DNA of 46,866 nucleotides from CAYJGN01 sp964369635. Its GTDB lineage: Bacteria; Bacillota; Clostridia; Oscillospirales; Ruminococcaceae. Shown piece by piece: positions 41,963 through 46,866 of the stretch (position 1 is the first letter of the stretch; every line of letters begins with the position of its first letter). The DNA lies in NCBI GenBank assembly GCA_964369635.1, contig CAYJGN010000011.1, positions 1-46,866 on the forward strand, given 5' to 3'. Both the position numbers and the translations under genes were made by a program. A model generated the notes under the pieces. It saw only the letters and a program-made list of their open reading frames with translations. It searched no databases and had not been told where the DNA came from.

Positions 41963-42222
41963 CTTTTTCTCCTATCGACTCAATTTAATTTTAACAATAA
42001 ATTTATATTCTTACGCCGCTTTTGCTCGGAAAAATTTCTAAATAATTTAGTGTCTGATATCTTAATTCTCTCATCTGGTGCGCGAACTCTATTATCTGGT
42101 GCGCGCCCGAAGCGGCGAGCCTCAGGCTCGCCCAGTCGCACAGAGTGCGACTAAACGCAAAAGCGTGCGTTTGCTTCGGGCGGGTGCTTCCGCTAAAAAT
42201 GTCTTAAACTTAAAATGCTTTG
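41963..42222. other. 260-bp spacer inside the sensor operon
   Basis: It contains cloverleaf element E (42104-42182) between the HATPase and hydrogenase-like genes, which are otherwise on the same strand in an apparent operon. The 12-mer ATCTGGTGCGCG is repeated at 42073-42084 and 42094-42105, 21 bases apart, at the left edge of the element. No promoter of quality was seen for the downstream gene. Confidence 0.65.
42104..42182. repeat. Cloverleaf palindromic element E
   Basis: The most compact copy. The closing stem CGCCCGAAGC / GCTTCGGGCG (42104-42113 with 42173-42182) is perfect. Three hairpins: 42114-42132 (8 bp GGCGAGCC / GGCTCGCC, loop TCA), 42134-42152 (8 bp AGTCGCAC / GTGCGACT, loop AGA) and 42153-42172 (7 bp AAACGCA / TGCGTTT). 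One base is unpaired at the junction. Hairpin three shares its stem with element B. Confidence 0.9.
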
Positions 42223-42648
42223 CTATTTTAAATTTATCGTTGCCACTACCTCAGTGCCAACCCCAACTTCTGATTTAACAACGAGGTCATCGCTATATCT
42301 CTTGATATTCGGCAATCCCATACCAGCACCAAACCCAAGCTGTCTTGCTTCATTTGATGCGGTGGAAAACCCTTCGGTCATCGCCTTTTCTATATCCTCG
42401 ATTCCAGGCCCTGTATCTTTAATAACAACGACAATCTTATCCCCATCAATGGTAACGTCAGCAGTCCCTCCATCGGCATGGATAACGCAGTTTATCTCCG
42501 CTTCATACATAACAATAGCTACCCGTCTTATTAGTTCCGGGGAAAGACCGAGTTTTTTAAGGCTCATTTTCGTACTACTCGAAGCTTCGCCTGCTCTTGT
42601 GAAATCATCGCCTGGCACATCGAAATGGTAATGTATTTCTCTGCTCAT
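42223..42648 (-). CDS. Anti-sigma-factor-like Ser/Thr kinase (HATPase domain)
   Basis: 141 residues, a lone GHKL ATP-binding domain: N box YEAEINCVIHADGG, G1 box IKDTGPGIEDIEKA, G2 GFGAGMGLPNIKRYSDD, and VKSEVGVGTEVVATI. It resembles RsbW/SpoIIAB-type kinases. It overlaps the DRTGG gene upstream by 4 bp. It might pass a signal from the hydrogenase-like protein by phosphorylation of an unknown partner. Confidence 0.9.
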   Translation of the reverse strand: MSREIHYHFDVPGDDFTRAGEASSSTKMSLKKLGLSPELIRRVAIVMYEAEINCVIHADGGTADVTIDGDKIVVVIKDTGPGIEDIEKAMTEGFSTASNEARQLGFGAGMGLPNIKRYSDDLVVKSEVGVGTEVVATINLK

Positions 42649-42998
42649 CGGCTTCTCACTCCGCCTGATAGTCCTGCTTCATAAAGCCTACCACAAGCTG
42701 TAAACATTGTATGCTCGGTTGTGAGTATCGCCATCTCACGCTCAGCCGCAAGCTTTATCATATCCTCTGACGGTCTTTTTCCACGGACAAACACGATACA
42801 TAGCATGTCCATCATCTCAGCTGTTCTGACAACCTGCGGATTTACAAGACCTGTGAGCAATACCGATTGATCTTTAACGAATGCCAAAACATCACTCATC
42901 ATATCGCTACCACACACCGTTTTAATCGGCCTATCTAAAAATTCCTCTCCCGATAAAACCTCCGCCTCTAATATTTCTGATAATTTTTTAATGTCCAT
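42645..42998 (-). CDS. DRTGG-domain small protein, first copy
   Basis: 117 residues. Begins MDIKKLSEILEAEVLSGEEFLDRPIKTVCGSDMMSDVLAFV, which is the DRTGG-domain start, with SVLLTGLVNPQVVRTAEMMDMLCIVFVRGKRPSEDMI. Such domains are found with CBS and phosphotransacetylase proteins and are believed to bind nucleotides. It is the first gene of the sensor operon, behind a promoter at 43043-43071. Confidence 0.88.
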   Translation of the reverse strand: MDIKKLSEILEAEVLSGEEFLDRPIKTVCGSDMMSDVLAFVKDQSVLLTGLVNPQVVRTAEMMDMLCIVFVRGKRPSEDMIKLAAEREMAILTTEHTMFTACGRLYEAGLSGGVRSR

Positions 42999-43042
42999 AA
43001 ATTACTCCCAAAAGCTTTTGTTTGTTTTTTCTTATAACTTTA

Positions 43043-43071
43043 ATTATACACTTCAGCCGAGTTTTAAGCAA
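43043..43071 (-). promoter_or_regulatory. Promoter of the DRTGG-HATPase-hydrogenase-like operon
   Basis: On the minus strand TTGCTT (43066-43071), 17 bases, TATAAT (43043-43048), about 45 bases before the first start codon. Confidence 0.65.
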
Positions 43072-43161
43072 TATATTAATGCAAAAACAACCTTTTTAAA
43101 AGCAACAAAACGTGGCTCTCAATACCGATGCCATTATAATCAGCTGCTTCTAACGATAGAG

Positions 43162-44319
43162 CTATCCCGAGATATTTTTTATCATCTTTGCCGCATTATA
43201 AATGCAGTCGATCAACTCATTATAGTTTTTATCATCAACCTCGTAATTTTTCGAAATATAATCTGTTGCCTCTATGATACTGTCAAGCAGTGGAATTATA
43301 TTTTCTCTGTCTTCGCATCCGCCTGTTGACACAGCATTTTGAAAAGGAGCGGCATATAATACAATCTCCTCAGGCACATCCACCCCGCCGTGATACCTTA
43401 TATTGAAACGTTGTTTGCTATTGAGCTTTTTTATATATAACGGTATCTCAAAGATATCCTCCATGAGATGATAAAGGCAGATAGTCAGCTGAGGGTTGTC
43501 TTTGATAATATGCTCTTTTGCACCCTCGAGAGCCAACATCTCGCTGCCCTCAATATCCATCTTTATAAAGGTTACTGGTTCTTTTACGATATCATCAATC
43601 TTCACAATCGAAACTTCAATCTGTCCATTTGGCGCAACTCTATTACCTGCACCCCAATCATTTATAAATCTTAATGTACCATTTTCGTTGCCGACACCGG
43701 CGTTATGAAGAATTATATTATCATAGCTCTGAGTGTTTTTTTCGCAGGACTCGATATTTTTAGGGTCTGGTTCAAACATATAAATTTTTTTATAATTTTC
43801 GCCGTATGTTTTTATATATGATATAGCAGTGTCCCCATTAAAAGAGCCACAATCGAGCAAAACCCCTCTGTCGCTAACCTCTAACAGCTCTTTTCTATAA
43901 TACTGAATACCATCGTCTCTGCATTCATCTAAAAAGAAATTACAGACAACTAATCTATACATAATGATATTAAAAAAGGTCTTTCTTGAAATATCATCGT
44001 CTAACATATAATAAACTTCGCGGTAGTCATCAATTTTTGATGCGAAATTATTTATCATATCATAAACTGTGGCTAACTTTGTAGATAAATCTTTTGCTAC
44101 CTTCATAGCGAGACTCTTATATGCCGCTATGCTCTTGCATATATTTATCGCCCCATCTACCTCGATACCCATAATTCTTTCATCAAATTCTTCGCTATCT
44201 TTATATCTATGGATATAATTGCTAATTGCCACATCTTTATAGATTTCATCTATTTTATTTTCCTTAAAGTAGTCGATTAATGATTCAAAATTTTTTATCT
44301 CTTGCTGCAATATTTTCAT
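43162..44319 (-). CDS. FkbM-family methyltransferase
   Basis: 385 residues. The N-terminal half is not recognised. The C-terminal half has the SAM-binding fold with GVLLDCGSFNGDTAISYI, IYMFEPDPKNIESCEKN, ILHNAGVGNENGTLRF and VTFIKMDIEGSEMLALEGAKEHI, the core of FkbM proteins, which O-methylate sugars or other hydroxyls. I chose the ATG at 44319 with GGGGTGGA upstream; 14 more codons are open without a site. It stands between two hydrogenase-related clusters and has its own promoter. No glycan cluster is adjacent, so the substrate is unclear. Confidence 0.87.
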   Translation of the reverse strand: MKILQQEIKNFESLIDYFKENKIDEIYKDVAISNYIHRYKDSEEFDERIMGIEVDGAINICKSIAAYKSLAMKVAKDLSTKLATVYDMINNFASKIDDYREVYYMLDDDISRKTFFNIIMYRLVVCNFFLDECRDDGIQYYRKELLEVSDRGVLLDCGSFNGDTAISYIKTYGENYKKIYMFEPDPKNIESCEKNTQSYDNIILHNAGVGNENGTLRFINDWGAGNRVAPNGQIEVSIVKIDDIVKEPVTFIKMDIEGSEMLALEGAKEHIIKDNPQLTICLYHLMEDIFEIPLYIKKLNSKQRFNIRYHGGVDVPEEIVLYAAPFQNAVSTGGCEDRENIIPLLDSIIEATDYISKNYEVDDKNYNELIDCIYNAAKMIKNISG

Positions 44320-44373
44320 AATATATCCACCCCTAAACAAAAATTCAAGCAAAACTAACATAACTTAATTACT

Positions 44374-44402
44374 ATAATATATAGTTTTTATGAACAAATC
44401 AA
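44374..44402 (-). promoter_or_regulatory. Promoter of the FkbM methyltransferase gene
   Basis: On the minus strand TTGATT (44397-44402), 17 bases, TATTAT (44374-44379). Confidence 0.6.
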
Positions 44403-44492
44403 CAGTTAGCCTAAACTATCACATTACATCTTATACAAACCAAATTTAAAACTAATTTTTTCTCTTTTTTTATAGCATTTTTCGCCCAGTTA

Positions 44493-44501
44493 TGGTATAA
44501 T
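44493..44501 (+). promoter_or_regulatory. Extended -10 promoter of the hydrogenase operon
   Basis: TGG followed by a perfect TATAAT (44496-44501). The expected -35 position (TAGCAT) is poor, which is tolerated with an extended -10. Start near 44508. Confidence 0.65.
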
Positions 44502-44514
44502 ATCTCTATGACAC

Positions 44515-44532
44515 TTGTTTAATTTTTAACAA
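44515..44532. promoter_or_regulatory. Rex operator candidate
   Basis: TTGTTTAATTTTTAACAA matches the Rex consensus (TTGTTAA, 4 any, TTAACAA) at 13 of 14 fixed positions. It sits at about +8 to +25 of the hydrogenase transcript, so bound Rex would block elongation or initiation when NADH is low. Confidence 0.75.
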
Positions 44533-44550
44533 AGTTTAGGAGGGATTAAT

Positions 44551-45048
44551 TTGGCAAAATTAGAAAGCAAAATACCTTTTGCTGGAACGGCAGAGCAAGA
44601 AGAAAAACTAACTGCTGTCGTCGCGCAGTACAAAGAAACCAAAGGCGCACTAATGCCTGTTCTTCAAGAGGCTCAGGAAATTTATGGATACCTACCAATT
44701 GAAGTTCAGACTATGGTTTCGAAAAAAATGGGAATACCGCTTGAGGAAATCTTCGGTGTTGTAACATTCTATTCGCAGTTCTCGCTCAATCCGAAAGGGA
44801 AATACAAGATATCGGTATGTCTTGGTACCGCTTGCTATGTTAAGGGAGCGGGTGATATCTCAAACAAATTCAAAGATATCCTAAAAATCGGAAACGGCGA
44901 ATGCACAGAAGATGGCAACTATTCACTTGAAGATTGTCGTTGTATCGGCGCATGCGGACTTGCACCTGTACTTACCGTAAACGAAGATGTATATGGCAAA
45001 CTCGTTGTTGACGATGTTCCTGGCATCCTTAAAAAATACGGTATGTAG
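44551..45048 (+). CDS. hydC: NuoE-like [2Fe-2S] subunit of NAD-linked [FeFe]-hydrogenase
   Basis: 165 residues, the usual NuoE length. The thioredoxin-like [2Fe-2S] domain follows a helical bundle (GALMPVLQEAQEIYGYLP). The Cys ligands are in VCLGTACYVKGAG and CRCIGACGLAPV, and GVVTFYSQFSLNPKGKYKISVC is the family hallmark. The start codon is TTG with TAGGAGGG 7 or so bases upstream. It is the first gene of a run ending in a NuoF-like protein; together with HydA, presumably outside the window, it would form an electron-bifurcating hydrogenase. The symbol is by analogy with Thermotoga hydC. Confidence 0.92.
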   Translation: MAKLESKIPFAGTAEQEEKLTAVVAQYKETKGALMPVLQEAQEIYGYLPIEVQTMVSKKMGIPLEEIFGVVTFYSQFSLNPKGKYKISVCLGTACYVKGAGDISNKFKDILKIGNGECTEDGNYSLEDCRCIGACGLAPVLTVNEDVYGKLVVDDVPGILKKYGM

Positions 45049-45050
45049 AT

Positions 45051-45590
45051 ATGCGTGAAATTTCGCTGAATATACTCGATATCGCGCAAAACGGCATTGC
45101 GGCAGGCGCTCCGCTTATCGAGATTGAGCTATCGCAAACAGGGTATCTGTTAAAAGTTGTTATAAAAGATAACGGCTGTGGTATGAGCAGTGAAGTTTTA
45201 GAGAAGGTGACAGACCCCTTCTATACCTCTCGAAAGACGAGGAATGTTGGACTCGGTCTCCCCTTCTACAAAATGGCGGCAGAGCAGTGTGGCGGTGTTT
45301 TCGATATAAAATCGGAAGTGGGCGTTGGCACTATCGTAACCGCTACCTTTAATTTAGATAATATCGACTGTATGCCGCTTGGCGATATTGTATCGACTAT
45401 TGTTTTGCTAATCGAAGCAAATCCCCACCTCGACTTTATCTTTAAAAGGGAACTTGATGGCAAGCAGTACAGTTTAGAAACCACGCAGATGCGTTTAGAG
45501 CTCGAAGAGGTTCCGCTAAACAACCCAGAGGTTGTTGCGTTTATTCGAGATTATCTGCTTGAAAATGAAAATAATTTATCGGAGGTGTAG
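45051..45590 (+). CDS. HATPase-domain protein embedded in the hydrogenase operon
   Basis: 179 residues. The GHKL fold shows N box REISLNILDIAQNGIAAGA, G1 KDNGCGMSSEVLEKVTDPFYTSR, G2 NVGLGLPFYKMAAEQCGG and KSEVGVGTIVTATF. It then has a 60-residue C-terminal extension not found in RsbW-type kinases. It begins 2 bp after hydC. It lacks a His-phosphotransfer domain, so it may be a stand-alone protein kinase or an ATP-dependent regulator or chaperone of the hydrogenase. It is a paralogue of the HATPase at 42223. Confidence 0.87.
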   Translation: MREISLNILDIAQNGIAAGAPLIEIELSQTGYLLKVVIKDNGCGMSSEVLEKVTDPFYTSRKTRNVGLGLPFYKMAAEQCGGVFDIKSEVGVGTIVTATFNLDNIDCMPLGDIVSTIVLLIEANPHLDFIFKRELDGKQYSLETTQMRLELEEVPLNNPEVVAFIRDYLLENENNLSEV

Positions 45591-45595
45591 AGATA

Positions 45596-45964
45596 ATGAA
45601 GAGTTTAGAAGAACTACGCGCATTAAAAGACAAACTTAAATCAGGCGTTAATATGAGAGATGCAGATGGAAAGAACATAAGAGTTGTTGTTGGTATGGCT
45701 ACTTGCGGAATTGCTGCAGGTGCAAGACCAGTTCTCACAGCTTTCTCAGATGAGGTTGCTAAAAGAGGACTACTTGATGTTTCTGTTGCACAGACAGGTT
45801 GTATCGGTATCTGCCAGTATGAGCCTGTTGTTGAAGTTTATGAAGGCGACAAAGAGAAAGTAACTTATGTTAAAATGACAGCTGATAAAGTTGCAAAAAT
45901 CGTAGCTGATCATCTTGTAAATGGCAATGTTGTCGAAGAGTATACAATCGGAGCAGTTAAATAA
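45596..45964 (+). CDS. HndB/HydD-like [2Fe-2S] ferredoxin-domain subunit
   Basis: 122 residues. VVVGMATCGIAAGARPVL and AQTGCIGICQYEPVVEV are the hallmarks of the HndB-like thioredoxin-fold ferredoxins; three Cys are visible (ATCG and GCIGIC), while a canonical site has four. In bifurcating hydrogenases this subunit lies between the NuoE- and NuoF-like parts. Ribosome site GGAGG (45583-45587) lies in the end of the previous gene. Confidence 0.88.
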   Translation: MKSLEELRALKDKLKSGVNMRDADGKNIRVVVGMATCGIAAGARPVLTAFSDEVAKRGLLDVSVAQTGCIGICQYEPVVEVYEGDKEKVTYVKMTADKVAKIVADHLVNGNVVEEYTIGAVK

Positions 45965-45975
45965 GGAGGAATAGT

Positions 45976-46866
45976 ATGTATCGTTCACATATTCTTGTCT
46001 GCGGCGGAACCGGTTGTAATTCATCGGGCAGCCAAAAGATAATTGAAAAATTTGAAAACGAACTTTCAGCAAATGGTCTTGAGAAGGAATGTAAGGTTAT
46101 ACAAACAGGTTGTTTTGGTCTATGTGCCCTTGGCCCTGTTGTTGTAATCTATCCTGAAGGTTCATTTTATAGCACAGTTCAGATAGATGATATCGAGGAA
46201 ATCGTATCAGAGCATCTTCTAAAGGGTAGGATTGTTACCCGTCTTCTATATGAAGATTCAGTTGATGATGGAATAGTTAAATCGCTAAACGACACCCCTT
46301 TCTACAGAAAGCAGCTGCGTATCGCGCTTCGCAATGCGGGTGTTATCGATCCTGAGAATATAAATGAGTATATCGCTACTGATGGATACGAAGCGCTCGG
46401 TAAAGTTTTAACCGAGATGAAACCTGAAGAGGTTACAAAAACTATCCTCGACTCAGGTCTTCGCGGCCGTGGCGGCGGTGGATTCCCAACTGGTCTTAAA
46501 TGGCAGCTATGTGCTGGAAACCATGCTGATCAAAAATATGTTGCATGTAACGCCGACGAGGGAGACCCAGGTGCATTTATGGACCGTTCAATCCTCGAGG
46601 GCGCCCCACACGTTCTAATTGAGGCTATGGCAATTGCCGGATATGCAATCGGCGCTACTCAAGGCTTTGTTTATGTTCGTGCTGAGTACCCTATAGCTGT
46701 TAAACGTCTGCAAATTGCTATTGATCAAGCAAGAGAAGTTGGCCTACTTGGCAAAAATCTATTTGATTCAGGATTTGACTTTGATATGGAGATAAGACTC
46801 GGCGCTGGTGCGTTTGTCTGCGGTGAGGAAACAGCTCTTATGACCTCTATCGAAGGTAACCGCGGT
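45976..46866 (+). CDS. hydB: NuoF-like FMN/NAD-binding hydrogenase subunit (3' partial)
   Basis: The frame runs off the window; 297 residues are seen. It begins with a thioredoxin-like [2Fe-2S] domain (ILVCGGTGCNSSGSQ and QTGCFGLCALGPVVVIYPEG), as in HydB/HndC but not in plain NuoF. The NuoF core follows: SGLRGRGGGGFPTGLKWQ (NADH-binding glycine loop), NADEGDPGAFMDRSILEG (FMN site) and GAGAFVCGEETALMTSIEG. AGGAGG stands 6 bases before the ATG. The missing C-terminus should hold [4Fe-4S] sites. HydA is expected to follow downstream. Confidence 0.95.
   Translation, partial: MYRSHILVCGGTGCNSSGSQKIIEKFENELSANGLEKECKVIQTGCFGLCALGPVVVIYPEGSFYSTVQIDDIEEIVSEHLLKGRIVTRLLYEDSVDDGIVKSLNDTPFYRKQLRIALRNAGVIDPENINEYIATDGYEALGKVLTEMKPEEVTKTILDSGLRGRGGGGFPTGLKWQLCAGNHADQKYVACNADEGDPGAFMDRSILEGAPHVLIEAMAIAGYAIGATQGFVYVRAEYPIAVKRLQIAIDQAREVGLLGKNLFDSGFDFDMEIRLGAGAFVCGEETALMTSIEGNRG

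Noticed and set aside
4636..42182. Integron attC sites
   Set aside because: No integrase or cassettes, and no conserved core site at the ends; three hairpins in series is not the attC plan.

Overview
The window looks like a chromosomal contig from an anaerobic, spore-forming member of the Clostridia (Bacillota). The evidence is an AT-rich genome with Shine-Dalgarno sites rich in GGAGG and frequent TTG or GTG starts, a SpoVT-type AbrB regulator, the Firmicutes-type decarboxylase-darA-holB-ricT block, a 2[4Fe-4S] ferredoxin, and NADH-linked [FeFe]-hydrogenase subunits. A run of 10 Ns inside infB marks a draft or metagenome assembly. I see no tRNA, rRNA, CRISPR, phage or transposase gene.

Layout. 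1-4554: end of a ribosomal S1-type protein gene, a small tautomerase, a divergent nucleoside hydrolase / PfkB-kinase pair and a TraX-like membrane protein. 4903-11564 (minus strand): a heterodimeric ABC exporter and a proB-proA operon that ends in a membrane-anchored acidic protein. 11963-12376: an arsenate reductase-type gene. 12816-22870 (minus): the classical rimP-nusA-ylxR-ylxQ-infB-rbfA-nrnA-truB-ribF-rpsO-pnp translation/RNA operon, with internal overlaps and a separate rpsO promoter. 22969-27467: spoVT, an orphan peptide-binding lipoprotein, a polyprenyl-phosphate sugar transferase and a SLOG-family protein. 27543-31968 (plus): QueG-like protein, decarboxylase, darA, holB, ricT, ferredoxin. 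32176-33221: a NiCo-type riboswitch ahead of a cation diffusion facilitator. 33802-37680: an amino-acid ABC transporter plus an M20 peptidase behind a promoter that carries a double ArgR-like box. 37751-39616: HAD phosphatase and iron alcohol dehydrogenase.

39644-46866 is the redox/hydrogen region. A minus-strand cluster encodes DRTGG protein, HATPase, a putative sensory [FeFe]-hydrogenase-like protein with Ala in the proton-relay position, a second DRTGG-like protein and a PHP protein. It lies back to back with a plus-strand cluster (NuoE-like, HATPase, HndB-like, NuoF-like, running off the end) whose promoter overlaps a near-perfect Rex box. A likely reading is that the first cluster senses hydrogen or redox state and the second makes an NAD(H)-linked electron-bifurcating hydrogenase.

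The most unusual signal is not a gene. Five GC-rich intergenic elements (4636-4736, 12551-12643, 25382-25477, 33234-33323, 42104-42182) all fold on paper into the same four-way cloverleaf: a closing stem of 7-13 bp plus exactly three perfect or near-perfect hairpins with almost no unpaired bases at the junction. Their primary sequences differ greatly, although some hairpins are shared. One element runs directly into a 10-copy, 20-21 bp tandem array built on a motif found in the middle hairpin of two others. A degenerate sixth copy may lie at 32040-32110. I know of no named family that matches this.
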